The notes beneath the pieces are model-generated. The model made no database searches. It saw nothing but the letters and a program-made list of their open reading frames with translations, and had not been told where the DNA came from. From positions 5,902 to 58,688 of the forward strand of contig CAJTGB010000029.1 in assembly GCA_910575835.1 (NCBI GenBank): a stretch of DNA of 52,787 nt. Direction: 5' to 3'. Made by a program: the position numbers and the translations under genes. Below, piece by piece: positions 25,959 through 34,821 of this stretch (within the stretch, counting starts at the first letter, position 1; every line of letters starts with the position of its first letter). This DNA is from Lachnospiraceae bacterium (GTDB taxonomy: Bacteria; Bacillota; Clostridia; Lachnospirales; Lachnospiraceae).

Positions 25959-28067
25959 TTGAAGTTAGTGATTGCGGAAAAACCCTCCGTCGCAATGGCC
26001 CTGGCGGCGGTATTGGGCGCAGATGAGAAAAAGGACGGCTATCTGGAAGGGAACGGCTGGCTGGTGAGCTGGTGCGTCGGGCACCTGCTGGAGTTGGCGC
26101 AGCCGGGAGCCTATGGGGAACAGTATGTGAAATGGCGTTACAGCGACCTTCCGATTCTGCCGGAGAACTGGAAGTATGAGGCGCCGAAGGACAAGAAACC
26201 GCAGCTTGACCTTTTGTGCCGGTTGATGAAGGACAAGCGTGTCACCTCCGTGGTATGCGCCACCGACGCCGGGCGGGAGGGGGAGCTGATCTTCCGGCTG
26301 GTCTATGGATATGCGGGCTGCAAAAAGCCAATGGAAAGGCTTTGGATTTCCAGCATGGAGGATGCGGCCATCCGGGAGGGCTTCGCGCACCTGCGGCCGG
26401 GCAGGGAGTATGACAGGCTCTATGATGCGGCCCTGTGCCGGGCCGGGGCGGACTGGCTGGTGGGGATCAATGCCACAAGGCTTTTCTCCGTCCTGTACGG
26501 AGTGACCCTGAACGTGGGGCGTGTCATGTCCCCGACGCTGGCGCTTTTGGTAAAACGGGAGGCGGAGATCCGGGGGTTTGAGAGTACGCCCTTCTATGTG
26601 CCGGAGATTTCCTGCAAGGGCTTTACGGCCTCCGGGGAGAAACAGGCGGAGAAGGAGGCGGCGGAAACAATATGCAAAAGCTGCGAGGGGCAGGAGGCGG
26701 TGGTCCGCACCGTGGAGAAGCAGACAAAGGCCGTGCAGCCCCCGCGCCTCTACGACCTGACGACTTTGCAGAGGGAATGCAACCGAATCTATGGGTATAC
26801 GGCGCAGCAGACCCTCGACTACCTGCAGGCCCTCTATGAGAAAAAGCTGGCGACCTATCCCCGGACAGACAGCCAGTATCTGACGGAGGACATGCAGGGC
26901 ACCGCCCTCTCCCTGGTGCGCTGGCTTCGTGGCAACATGGAGTTCGGGAAATGCTGTACAGCGGAGCCGGATATCGGGCGCGTGACGGATGGCAGCAGAG
27001 TGACCGACCACCACGCAGTCATCCCTACGGCGGAGATCACCAGGACAGACCTGTCCATCCTCCCGGCCGGGGAGAAGGATGTGCTGACGCTGGTTGCGGC
27101 AAGGCTTTTGTGTGCCACGGACCAGGAGCACCGTTTCGAGGCGGTCACGGCGGTACTGGACTGTGGGGGCTGTTCCTTTACGGCAAAGGGAAAGACGGTC
27201 TTACAGATGGGCTGGAAAGAGGTGGAGCGGCTTTACCGCCTGGGGATGAAGCAGGGGAAAACGGAGGAACAGGACAGGGAAGATCCCGCCCTGCCGGAGC
27301 TTCGGGAAAGCCAGGCATTCCGGCCGGTGTCGGCGTCTGTCCGGGAGGGCAGGACCTCCCCGCCGCGGCATTACACGGAGGATTCCCTTCTGGCAGCAAT
27401 GGAGACCGCAGGTGTTGAAGGCTTACCGGAGGGCGCGGAGCGGAAGGGACTGGGAACGCCGGCCACCCGTGCGGCCATTCTGGAGAAGCTGGTTGCGGTG
27501 GGGTTTGTGGAGCGGAAGAAGAAGCAGCTTATCCCTACGGAAAAGGGCACGAACCTGGTCACGGTGCTGCCGGACAACATCAAATCCCCCATGCTGACCG
27601 CAGAATGGGAATCCATGCTGAAACAGGTAGAGCGTGGGGAGGCCACGGCAGAGGCGTTCATGGAGGGGATCGCCGGCATGAGCCGGGAGCTTGTGGAACA
27701 GCATACCACCCCGGAGGAACGCTTCAAGGGCCTGTTCCCGGAGGCGGAAAGCGGCCGGAGAGAGGCGGTTGGCGTCTGCCCCCGGTGCGGCGGCGCTGTC
27801 ATGGAGGGGAAAAAGGGATTTTTCTGTGAGGGCCGGGAGTGCGGCTTTGCGCTCTGGAAGGAGAACCGATTTTTTGCGGCAAAGAAAAAGAAGCTGACAA
27901 AGGCCGCAGCTTCGGCGCTCTTGAAGGAGGGGCGCGTCTCCATGTCCGGCCTTTACAGCGAAAAGACGGGCAGGACCTATGACGCGGTGGTCATGCTGGA
28001 TGATACGGGAGGGAAATATGTGAATTTCAAGCTGGAATTTCCGGCAAAGAAAGGCAGGAAGAAATGA
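25959..28067 (+). CDS. topB: DNA topoisomerase III
   Basis: The protein is 702 residues from TTG 25959, placed by GGAGGTGG; ATG 25944 overlaps that ribosome site and is less likely. The TOPRIM region begins KLVIAEKPSVA and continues with CATDAGREGELIFR. The active-site tyrosine is in LATYPRTDSQYL (~residue 302). A C-terminal zinc ribbon (CPRCGG ... CEGRECGFALW) and a repeat ending VNFKLEF follow. Type IA enzymes unlink DNA intermediates and are standard ICE cargo, probably resolving DNA during transfer or replication. The stop overlaps the next ATG. Confidence 0.96.
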   Translation: MKLVIAEKPSVAMALAAVLGADEKKDGYLEGNGWLVSWCVGHLLELAQPGAYGEQYVKWRYSDLPILPENWKYEAPKDKKPQLDLLCRLMKDKRVTSVVCATDAGREGELIFRLVYGYAGCKKPMERLWISSMEDAAIREGFAHLRPGREYDRLYDAALCRAGADWLVGINATRLFSVLYGVTLNVGRVMSPTLALLVKREAEIRGFESTPFYVPEISCKGFTASGEKQAEKEAAETICKSCEGQEAVVRTVEKQTKAVQPPRLYDLTTLQRECNRIYGYTAQQTLDYLQALYEKKLATYPRTDSQYLTEDMQGTALSLVRWLRGNMEFGKCCTAEPDIGRVTDGSRVTDHHAVIPTAEITRTDLSILPAGEKDVLTLVAARLLCATDQEHRFEAVTAVLDCGGCSFTAKGKTVLQMGWKEVERLYRLGMKQGKTEEQDREDPALPELRESQAFRPVSASVREGRTSPPRHYTEDSLLAAMETAGVEGLPEGAERKGLGTPATRAAILEKLVAVGFVERKKKQLIPTEKGTNLVTVLPDNIKSPMLTAEWESMLKQVERGEATAEAFMEGIAGMSRELVEQHTTPEERFKGLFPEAESGRREAVGVCPRCGGAVMEGKKGFFCEGRECGFALWKENRFFAAKKKKLTKAAASALLKEGRVSMSGLYSEKTGRTYDAVVMLDDTGGKYVNFKLEFPAKKGRKK

Positions 28068-28456
28068 GAGAAGTACAGTCTTTTGAATATGGCGGCTATC
28101 ATTTTACGCCTCTGCGCCGGTTCCGCGGGAACGAAGGGGATTTCTTTGCGATTTCAAGGCGCCTGGAAACTGACCCGCAATTAGGGATATGCACCTACAA
28201 GGAGCGCCAGAAGATTCCCTATGATTATGAGGGATTTTATGCAGCCTCCGCGGACAAATCCTGTGATATTTTCCGTTGTGATGAAAATGGGAGAATGTAC
28301 GTGCCGGGAAGGAATGAACTGTTTATCTATCATGATCCGCTTTTTAAGGATACCATGAAGGAATCTGTGATTGCAGGATTAAAGGAAATACCGGTACAGT
28401 CTGGAAATGGCATATCTGGGCAGCCAGTCAAAAAGGAGCCGGGGCATGGGAGGTGA
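28064..28456 (+). CDS. Conserved small ICE protein of unknown function
   Basis: The protein is 130 residues, ATG overlapping the topB stop (ATGA). It contains FEYGGYHFTPLRRF, DFFAISRRLETDPQLGICTY and SADKSCDIFRCDENGRMYVP, a conserved pattern I associate with ICE proteins near topoisomerase III, but I cannot name a biochemical role. The protein is soluble. Translational coupling to topB suggests a partner function in DNA processing. Confidence 0.75.
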   Translation: MREVQSFEYGGYHFTPLRRFRGNEGDFFAISRRLETDPQLGICTYKERQKIPYDYEGFYAASADKSCDIFRCDENGRMYVPGRNELFIYHDPLFKDTMKESVIAGLKEIPVQSGNGISGQPVKKEPGHGR

Positions 28457-28466
28457 CAGGGAAAAA

Positions 28467-28838
28467 ATGAGAATCCGGGAGCTTACGCGCACCGAGCGGG
28501 CAAAGATCCGGAAACTGGTGACGGAATCCTGTGCCAACTATGGCAGCAGGGAGAAACAGTGTATTCCGCTGGACTGTCCCTGCTACATGCTGGACAAGTG
28601 CTGGACGGGTTCCCTGTGCCGGTATTTCCAGGAGGCGGTGCTGGGGGCTGACCCGGCGCTGGAGTCCGCCCTGACCGGGGAGGACAGCTCCATGAGGCAG
28701 AAGAAATGTCCGGTCTGCGGGAAAGCCTACCTGCCGGTCACGAGCCAGGCATATTGCTCCGCAGCCTGCCGGACGTATGCCAGGCGGAAATCCGAGCGGG
28801 AACGCAAGCGGCGGGAGCGTCTGGAAAGGGGGAATTAG
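28467..28838 (+). CDS. Cysteine-rich VLP-domain protein
   Basis: The protein is 123 residues from ATG 28467; upstream ATGs at 28407 and 28446 overlap the previous gene. It has a cysteine-rich N-terminal domain (SCANYGSREKQCIPLDCPCY, then CWTGSLCRYF) and a second zinc-finger-like motif (CPVCGKAYLP ... YCSAACRTYARRK), with a basic end. This matches the Cys_rich_VLP proteins of Gram-positive ICEs. Probably metal- and nucleic-acid-binding; the function is not known. Confidence 0.85.
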   Translation: MRIRELTRTERAKIRKLVTESCANYGSREKQCIPLDCPCYMLDKCWTGSLCRYFQEAVLGADPALESALTGEDSSMRQKKCPVCGKAYLPVTSQAYCSAACRTYARRKSERERKRRERLERGN

Positions 28839-28950
28839 TACGCAGCTTAGCAGAAAAGAGGCAGCGTTTTCAAGGGTTTCAAGGCCCGGTTCACAGGGCG
28901 GCTAAGGAAGAATACGCTTACCTTGCGAAACAGGGGGAAGCTGCGGACAA

Positions 28951-28976
28951 AAGGCGTTTTTTGCGCCTTATTTTTT
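28951..28976 (+). terminator. Terminator after the VLP-domain gene
   Basis: AAGGCG (28951-28956) pairs with CGCCTT, followed by ATTTTTT. The gap 28839-29012 otherwise holds no gene I can support. Confidence 0.75.
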
Positions 28977-29012
28977 ATCTTTATTTTTGTTATGCAGGCA
29001 TAGTTGGGAGGG

Positions 29013-29543
29013 ATGCGGATCCAAAGGGAAAAGACGGCAATCGTGCCGGGGATTATGCGGATTGATACGGCGGCCCAGGCCATTGACATGCAGCAGATTG
29101 ACAACCGGCGTTTTATGTTCCATCCCGGAACGGGGGTGCTTGTCCTGGGACGCCAGTATGCAGTTACAAGCATGGCCAATTCCAGCCACGCGCAGGAGCT
29201 GGCCGATGCCGGGATCACAAAAGACTATGACGGCTTTGTACGGGGATGGATCGGGACCGGAGGGGACTATCCCTACGGGGTGATCCACTTTGCGCCCAGC
29301 GTGGATGAAAGGAATCTCTCTTTGTTTGAGAGGGCCTTTGACACGCTGGAAATGTTTGCACGGAACGGGGGCCTGGCTTCCACGGTGATCCGGGGCTTCG
29401 GAGACCGGTGGGAGCAGCCCTTTTGTGCCATCCTGCCTGGATTAAAGGAGCCGGAGAAGAAGCCCTCCGTCCGGGGGCAGCTAAAGCAGAAGCCGGAGGG
29501 CAGGAAGGACAGGAACAAAGAAACAGAACAACAGGAACGATAG
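29013..29543 (+). CDS. Conserved ICE protein with KPSV...QER tail
   Basis: The protein is 176 residues from ATG 29013; GGGAGGG touches this codon, so TTG 29004 or ATG 29055 are alternatives. Conserved-looking stretches include FMFHPGTGVLVLGRQYAV and GGDYPYGVIHFAP. No known domain is recognised; it is soluble. The last ~30 residues are a highly charged tail beginning KKPSVRGQLKQ and ending QQER, like neighbouring genes. It is part of a five-gene run ending at MobC. Confidence 0.75.
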   Translation: MRIQREKTAIVPGIMRIDTAAQAIDMQQIDNRRFMFHPGTGVLVLGRQYAVTSMANSSHAQELADAGITKDYDGFVRGWIGTGGDYPYGVIHFAPSVDERNLSLFERAFDTLEMFARNGGLASTVIRGFGDRWEQPFCAILPGLKEPEKKPSVRGQLKQKPEGRKDRNKETEQQER

Positions 29544-29555
29544 GAGGCGGTTCAT

Positions 29556-30191
29556 ATGAGTATCACAACAATCACGACAGAGGATCTTCGGCGCATGGAA
29601 GAAAAAGAGGGATTGATTTTGCAGGGCTGCGGCGGGGATCTGAAGGAATGGGTGGACGGGATCAATGAGATGCTCACCGAGGCGGGGATCTTGAAGGAGG
29701 GCTCCCGGTTCGGGGATGTGTCCACTTTCCAGTACGGGGAGCTGACCTGTCTGCTCTTTCCCTTTGAGGATGTAAAGCTGGAGATAGGGAAACTTGCCAT
29801 GTGGCGGTTACAGACCCATGAGGATTTCGGGGGCACCTGGCTTTCCGATTTTGTGCCGAACCGGCTGGGCGGCTTTATCGGGGAGCCTTCGCCGGAGCCG
29901 GAGAAGCCGGACTGTGCGCTGATCGGACAGGACGGGAACGTCTTTAACCTGGTCGGCATTGCCTCCCGTACCCTTCGCAGGAATGGCATGGCGGGGCAGG
30001 CAAAGGAAATGACGGACCGGGTATTTGCTTCCGGGAGCTACCATGAGGCGCTGAACATTATCGGCGAGTATGTGAACATCACTTCCGTGGACGAGCCGGA
30101 GCGCAGGCCCTCCGTCCGGCGGCAGATGAAAGAGACAAAGACGGCGGAGCCATCTGAAAAGCAGAAACCGGCAAGGCAGCAGGAACGGTAA
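29556..30191 (+). CDS. Conserved ICE protein with RPSV...QER tail
   Basis: The protein is 211 residues, ATG behind ATAGGAGGCGG that begins inside the preceding stop. Two parts are visible: residues ~1-110 (GLILQGCGGDLKEWVDGINE; FGGTWLSDFVPNRLGG) and ~125-180 (ALIGQDGNVFNLVGIASRTL), the second reminiscent of small helical domains repeated in ICE proteins. The tail RRPSVRRQMKE ... QQER matches the shared motif. Function unknown. Confidence 0.75.
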   Translation: MSITTITTEDLRRMEEKEGLILQGCGGDLKEWVDGINEMLTEAGILKEGSRFGDVSTFQYGELTCLLFPFEDVKLEIGKLAMWRLQTHEDFGGTWLSDFVPNRLGGFIGEPSPEPEKPDCALIGQDGNVFNLVGIASRTLRRNGMAGQAKEMTDRVFASGSYHEALNIIGEYVNITSVDEPERRPSVRRQMKETKTAEPSEKQKPARQQER

Positions 30192-30202
30192 GGAGGGGCG
30201 GG

Positions 30203-31150
30203 ATGGAAAAGGGAAAGACATACGGCGTATGGGCGGTACGCAGCGGAGCCTCCATATTCGGCCATGCGGCGGCATGGTGCAAGGAGGATGGGAGGCCGCT
30301 GGAATTTGACACCGAAAAAATGGCCCAGGACTATGCGGCGGAAATGAACAGAAAGACTACCGCCAATGTCCACTACTATGCGCAGAAGAAGGAGCCGGAG
30401 CCGGGGGCGGTCCGAAAGACGGCGGCGCAGGCACAGCAGCAACTGGACGCACGCGCCCCGTCCCAGGCAGCGCCCCGGAATGAGGCGGCCGAGAAGCTGA
30501 ACGAGATCCCAGGCAGGCAGCTTGTGTCGGAGCCGGACCCGATGGTGGAGATCCGCTCCGCGGTCCACAGCAACTATGCCGGGATGGTGGCCATGCTGGG
30601 CGCGGACAACCGGGTATATCTTGGGAGAGAGGAACGTTATCACTTTGAGGGGGACCAGCCGGCCTATTATGATGACAGCGACGGCTCCCTTTGTTTTGTT
30701 ACGGACAGGGCGGACATGTATTATTTCCTCTATGGGGAGGGATGGACACACACCCAGGAGGAAATGCTGGGGCGCGGCCTTGTGGCGGACCAGTATGCGG
30801 AATTTGCCCGGCTGCAGCATGGCGTCCTCAGGCAGTTTGAGGTCAAAAGGGAGCTTCGGTTTGCAGGACAGCCCTTCCAGGAACCGGAGGATTACCTGCA
30901 CAATGCAGAACTTTACGAGGAAGGGCAGACCGGGAACTATAACATGCTGGACGGGCGGCTTGACAACGAACCGCCGGAGCGCCCGGACCTGACAGACGGG
31001 CAGACCTGGGAGGAAATCAGGGAGCTTGCCCCGGAGACGCTGCCGGAGGAAACAGCGAAAAAGCCGTCCCTGATGGAGCGGCTGAAAGGGGAACGCCCGG
31101 AGCAGGGGGAGAGGCAGGCCGCACCTTCCTCCCCGGAAAGGGAGCGGTAG
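30203..31150 (+). CDS. Conserved ICE protein with KPSL...ERER tail
   Basis: The protein is 315 residues, ATG behind AAGGAGGGGCGGG. The N-terminus (VWAVRSGASIFGHAAAWCKE) is followed by a linker rich in A, Q and P, then a second conserved region (SAVHSNYAGMVAMLGADNRV; GSLCFVTDRADMYYFLYGEG). It is soluble with no catalytic motif recognised. It ends with the charged tail KKPSLMERLKGE ... PERER. Probably co-translated with its neighbours, with short spacers. Confidence 0.75.
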   Translation: MEKGKTYGVWAVRSGASIFGHAAAWCKEDGRPLEFDTEKMAQDYAAEMNRKTTANVHYYAQKKEPEPGAVRKTAAQAQQQLDARAPSQAAPRNEAAEKLNEIPGRQLVSEPDPMVEIRSAVHSNYAGMVAMLGADNRVYLGREERYHFEGDQPAYYDDSDGSLCFVTDRADMYYFLYGEGWTHTQEEMLGRGLVADQYAEFARLQHGVLRQFEVKRELRFAGQPFQEPEDYLHNAELYEEGQTGNYNMLDGRLDNEPPERPDLTDGQTWEEIRELAPETLPEETAKKPSLMERLKGERPEQGERQAAPSSPERER

Positions 31151-31153
31151 GAT

Positions 31154-31852
31154 ATGGGGATGAAGCTGGAAGATGTGGACATTCTGGACGCGCTGAACCG
31201 GATCGTGGAGCTGAACACCCACCATTACAAGGACGATTTTGACCTAGACAAAGAGCTGATCCCCAAGCTGGCCGCGTCGGGGAACCCGGAGGACAGGCGC
31301 CTTCTCTGGATGTCCAGGCCATGCGGCACCTATACCCTGCGGGAGCGGGAGGTCTACCTGCAGGAGAGCTATGAAAATAATGTATGGCGGTTCTACCATG
31401 AGCAGACGAAAGATAAGGTCCTGGCTTATGCGCTTGTGTTGAAAGACCTGCAGGACGGGAAAGTGACGGGGGATATTTACCCTCTGGACTATGCCGCCCA
31501 TGTGGAACGGGTGAAGCTGCTGACCTGCCCCATCGAAAAAGTGACGGCGGTTTTCGGGGATGGTGCGGTGGTTTCCGTTCCCTTTGGGAACCATAAGCAG
31601 CTTATCAGTGGGCTTGCTTCCATACACGGGAAAACAAAGTCCATCCTTTATGAGCCGGAAAACGGCCGGGAGCTTTCGGTAATCCTGGAGAGGGAAAGGT
31701 TCAAGCGCTCTTATCATGCCAGGGCCGGCGATATGGAAAACTATATCGCAAAGCTGCAGAAAGGCACCATGCGCGGCCGGATGAAGGCGGCAAAGGACAC
31801 CGTGACGAAACCGGATAAGGGCACGCCCCATAAAGGCGTGCAGGAACGGTGA
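31154..31852 (+). CDS. Conserved ICE protein with a basic QER tail
   Basis: The protein is 232 residues, starting 4 bases after the upstream stop. Landmarks are DILDALNRIVELNTHHYKDD and RLLWMSRPCGTYTLREREVY. A segment (DRRLLW to FYHEQTKDKVLAYAL) looks globular. The tail is basic and ends KGVQER, a weaker version of the shared motif. Its stop overlaps the mobC GTG by four bases, so it may belong to DNA processing. No named family is assigned. Confidence 0.75.
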   Translation: MGMKLEDVDILDALNRIVELNTHHYKDDFDLDKELIPKLAASGNPEDRRLLWMSRPCGTYTLREREVYLQESYENNVWRFYHEQTKDKVLAYALVLKDLQDGKVTGDIYPLDYAAHVERVKLLTCPIEKVTAVFGDGAVVSVPFGNHKQLISGLASIHGKTKSILYEPENGRELSVILERERFKRSYHARAGDMENYIAKLQKGTMRGRMKAAKDTVTKPDKGTPHKGVQER

Positions 31853-32187
31853 AGAAAGAAGGCCGCAGCGTCCAGTTCCACTTCTATGTGTCGGAGCAGG
31901 AGGCAGCGGCCATCCAGGAGCGCATGGAGCAGATCGGCGTCGCCAACCTGTCGGCCTATCTGCGCAAGATGGCGGTGGATGGCTACATCATCCATCTGGA
32001 CATGAGTGAGGTGCAGGAGCTGGTGCGGATCCTGCGTATCTGCTCCAACAATCTGAACCAGTACGCAAGGCGGGCCAATGAGACCGGGAGTATTTACGCC
32101 GCTGATGTGGAGGATCTGCGCGGCCGCCTGGACGGCCTTTGGGACGGGATGGAGAAGCTGCTCCGGGGATTTGCTAACATTCCATGA
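31849..32187 (+). CDS. mobC: MobC-like relaxosome accessory protein
   Basis: The protein is 112 residues from GTG 31849. It has a ribbon-helix-helix-like N-terminus (VQFHFYVSEQEAAAIQERME) and a conserved MobC segment (LSAYLRKMAVDGYI, then LRICSNNLNQYARRANETG). Such proteins bind oriT and help the relaxase nick DNA. It is coupled to the upstream gene by a four-base overlap. The relaxase gene lies 1 kb downstream, as in Tn1549-type elements. Confidence 0.9.
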   Translation: MKKEGRSVQFHFYVSEQEAAAIQERMEQIGVANLSAYLRKMAVDGYIIHLDMSEVQELVRILRICSNNLNQYARRANETGSIYAADVEDLRGRLDGLWDGMEKLLRGFANIP

Positions 32188-32320
32188 ACGGGCTTCAATG
32201 CCGTTGCTTTCCGGGAACCGGCACGGTAGAATGAAACCGAGGGGCAGACCATGCCCTGAAAAACAGCATACCCGGAAGTCTTTAAACGGTGGACGGGGCA
32301 GGAGAAAAGGAGGCGGGCGT

Positions 32321-32611
32321 ATGCGTCTGATATTTAAACTTTTGGCATTTCCCTTTGTGCTGGTTACGGGGGTTCTCTATCTGGTGTGCAGGTTCCTGGT
32401 GGTTGCCTCCGGCGCCGTGCTGGGGATCCTTTCGGGGATTGTATTCCTGGCGGCGCTGGCGCTGTTCTTCGCTGCCGGGTTCTGGCCGGGGGTGTCCTGG
32501 CTGGCGCTTGCGTTCCTGATCAGCCCATACGGTCTGCCAATGGCGGCGGCCTGGCTGGTAGGGATGCTTGGCGGCGTGAACAGCGCGTTAAAGGATTTTG
32601 TATTTGGATAA
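32321..32611 (+). CDS. CD1845-family membrane protein
   Basis: The protein is 96 residues from ATG 32321 after AAAAGGAGGCGGGCGT. It is nearly all hydrophobic, with three helices (LLAFPFVLVTGVLYLVCRFL; GILSGIVFLAALALFF; LALAFLISPYGLPM). Its place between MobC and the relaxase fits the CD1845 family of ICE proteins. The frame extends upstream as a basic stretch from ATG 32231, but the ribosome site supports the shorter form. Function unknown; possibly a membrane anchor near the coupling complex. Confidence 0.8.
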   Translation: MRLIFKLLAFPFVLVTGVLYLVCRFLVVASGAVLGILSGIVFLAALALFFAAGFWPGVSWLALAFLISPYGLPMAAAWLVGMLGGVNSALKDFVFG

Positions 32612-32621
32612 GACAGTTTGG

Positions 32622-32660
32622 GCGGGGCACATGAAAAAGGTGCTCCGCTCATTTTCTTTT
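32622..32660 (+). terminator. Terminator after the CD1845-family gene
   Basis: GCGGGGCAC (32622-32630) pairs with GTGCTCCGC (32640-32648), one pair being G-U, followed by ATTTTCTTTTT. Confidence 0.75.
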
Positions 32661-32713
32661 TGGGGCTGTCCATACCGGACGGCTTTTTTGATTCAGAAAT
32701 GGAGGGATTTGAT

Positions 32714-33223
32714 TTGAGAGACCAGACACCGCTTTACCATCATACAGACAGCTACGCACAGGAGCATGGAGAGCTGGACCGGTACCATGCGTCCTATCAG
32801 GCGAACATTGCCTGTAAGGAGGCAATCGAGCGGGCCATTGCCGACAGCTACCGGGATAACCGCCTGAATATAGCTTGTGTGGATCAGGTGCTGGAACATT
32901 TTGGCTATGAGAGGATGCTTTATGTCCTTGCCAATACGGTGCAGCAGAAAGAGCAGGATGGGCGCATTTCCCATGACAACCGGGCATGGGCGAGAACGGT
33001 TCCGGTTACGCCTGCCCCGGACGGCTTGGGCGGTGACAGGAACCGGTATTTTATTGTGGACAAATGCAATACGGGGCTTATGGATCTGTTTCTCACCCAG
33101 GCAAGGAAAGCATACGCATTGGGGCAGGAGAAAAGGCCGTCCGTGCGGGAGAGCCTGAATAAAAATGCCGGGCAGCAGGCCGGGACTGACAGGGCGGAAC
33201 ATAAGAAGGCGCAGGAACGGTAA
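32714..33223 (+). CDS. DUF3849-domain protein with RPSV...QER tail
   Basis: The protein is 169 residues from TTG 32714, set by GGAGGG seven bases upstream. The region NIACVDQVLEHFGYERMLYV followed by LANTVQQKEQDGRISHDNRAW matches DUF3849 as I know it. It is often seen beside relaxases and, in larger proteins, with antirestriction-type domains. The tail KRPSVRESLNKNAG ... KAQER matches the shared ICE motif. Soluble; function unknown. Confidence 0.8.
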   Translation: MRDQTPLYHHTDSYAQEHGELDRYHASYQANIACKEAIERAIADSYRDNRLNIACVDQVLEHFGYERMLYVLANTVQQKEQDGRISHDNRAWARTVPVTPAPDGLGGDRNRYFIVDKCNTGLMDLFLTQARKAYALGQEKRPSVRESLNKNAGQQAGTDRAEHKKAQER

Positions 33224-33254
33224 TCCGTAAAAAAGGGTAAAGGGGGTGTGACAT

Positions 33255-34664
33255 ATGGCAACCACGCGGCTGATGCCTCTGCATGTGGGGAAGGGCCGGG
33301 ATATTTCCACGGCGGTTGCGGACATCATTGACTATGTGGAAAATCCAAAGAAAACAGATTTTGGAAAATTCATTTTCGGCTATGAGTGCGACAGCCGGAC
33401 GGCCGATGCGGAGTTCCTTCTGTCCAAAAGACAGTACGCGAACCTGACGGGCCGGAACCGGGGCGCGGATGACGTGATTGCCTACCATCTCCGGCAAGCC
33501 TTCAAGCCGGGAGAGGTCATACCGGAAGAAGCGAACCGGATCGGCCGGGAGCTTGCACTGAAACTGACAAAGGGAAACCATGCCTTTATTGTCTGTACCC
33601 ATGTGGACAAGCACCATGTCCATAACCACATCATCATCAATTCCACGGCATTGGACTGCCAGAGGAAGTTTCGGAACTTCTGGGGTTCCACCTGGGCTGT
33701 ACGCCGCATAAATGACCGGCTGTGTCTGGAGCACGGGCTGTCCGTGGTGGAGAATCCGAAGCCAAGCAGAGGGCACTATGGTACGTGGCTGGGGAACAAA
33801 AAGCAGCCCTCCTTCCAGGAGCAGATACGCATGGCGGTGGACGAAGCCCTGGCAGAAAAACCAAAGGATTTTGAGGAATTTTTGAAGAAGCTGGAGGCAG
33901 CAGGGGTTGAGGTCAACCGGGAAAGAAAATACCTGCGCTTCCGTGTGCCGGGGCAGGATAAGTATACCCGGTGTGACACGCTGAAAGGAGATTATACCGA
34001 GCAGGCCATCCGGGAACGGATTGCAGGAACCAGGACGGTGAAACCGCGCCATGCCTCTTTTCCGAAGCCAGCTTCCAGGGTAGGGTTACTGGTGGATATA
34101 GAGGCGGCAGTCCGGGCGGGGAAAGGGCCTGGGTATGAGCGGTGGGCGAAGGTGTTCAATATCAAACAGCTCTCCCAGGCGGTCATATGGCTGAAAGAGC
34201 ATGGGGATATGGACTATGGGGAACTGCAGGCGAGGGCGGCGGAGACTACGGAGAGATTTAATGCGCTGTCGTCACAGATCAAGGAACTGGAATCACGGAT
34301 GAACGAAAACGGAGAGCTGCAGAAACAGATCGTGAGCTATGCCAAGACAAGAGCCGTCTATGTGGAATATCGAAAAGCGGGTTACAGCAAAAAGTTCCGG
34401 GCGGAGCATGAGGCTGACATCCTGATCCACCAGGCAGCAAAGAAATATTTTGACAGCCGGGGAATCACAAAGCTGCCTTCTGTGAAAACTCTGCGTGAGG
34501 ATTATGCCGGCCTCCTGGAGCAGAAGCGGAAAGCCTATGCCGGCTATAAACAGGCACGCTCCGATATGAAGGAGCTGCAGAACATCAAGGCTAACGTGGA
34601 CTACCTGCTGGACGTTCCGGCCAGGCATGAGGCACGGGAGAAAAGCGGAAAGTCACGGCAATAG
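33255..34664 (+). CDS. Relaxase (MobA/VirD2-type mobilization nuclease)
   Basis: The protein is 469 residues, ATG behind AAAGGGGGTGTG. The N-terminal domain has the catalytic tyrosine region (IIDYVENPKKT, ~residue 27) and the metal-binding histidine cluster HVDKHHVHNHIIIN (~116-130) of Relaxase-family nucleases. The C-terminal part is helical and coiled-coil-like. The enzyme nicks oriT and pilots the strand into the recipient. It is the last backbone gene; no integrase/excisionase follows within the window. Confidence 0.93.
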   Translation: MATTRLMPLHVGKGRDISTAVADIIDYVENPKKTDFGKFIFGYECDSRTADAEFLLSKRQYANLTGRNRGADDVIAYHLRQAFKPGEVIPEEANRIGRELALKLTKGNHAFIVCTHVDKHHVHNHIIINSTALDCQRKFRNFWGSTWAVRRINDRLCLEHGLSVVENPKPSRGHYGTWLGNKKQPSFQEQIRMAVDEALAEKPKDFEEFLKKLEAAGVEVNRERKYLRFRVPGQDKYTRCDTLKGDYTEQAIRERIAGTRTVKPRHASFPKPASRVGLLVDIEAAVRAGKGPGYERWAKVFNIKQLSQAVIWLKEHGDMDYGELQARAAETTERFNALSSQIKELESRMNENGELQKQIVSYAKTRAVYVEYRKAGYSKKFRAEHEADILIHQAAKKYFDSRGITKLPSVKTLREDYAGLLEQKRKAYAGYKQARSDMKELQNIKANVDYLLDVPARHEAREKSGKSRQ

Positions 34665-34761
34665 GACTTTCTTCTCCTTTCTGTTTTCAGTGTCCGAAGG
34701 ACGCGCAGCCGTTACCGAAGGGAACGATCTCAGGGGTTTGGGGATATGTCACCAACAAGCG

Positions 34762-34821
34762 TTTACGCAGGTTTTCCGGTTACGGAAAATCTGCGTAAAT
34801 GAGCCTTCTGTACAAGAAGGC
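34762..34821. repeat. Paired hairpins downstream of the relaxase (oriT candidate)
   Basis: A 17-bp inverted repeat, TTTACGCAGGTTTTCCG at 34762-34778 against 34783-34799 (one mismatch), with loop GTTA is followed three bases later by GCCTTCT/AGAAGGC (34803-34821). Neither stem has a T run, so they are poor terminators. The position beside the relaxase gene in a 267-base gene-free gap fits an origin of transfer, but no nic sequence was recognised. The rest of 34665-34931 shows nothing else clear. Confidence 0.55.

Noticed and set aside
28706..29065. Open frame bridging the VLP-domain gene and the next gene
   Set aside because: It overlaps the well-supported Cys-rich gene in another frame and crosses a terminator.
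32078..32320. Upstream extension of the CD1845-family protein
   Set aside because: The extension overlaps mobC and is replaced by a well-placed ribosome site at ATG 32321.
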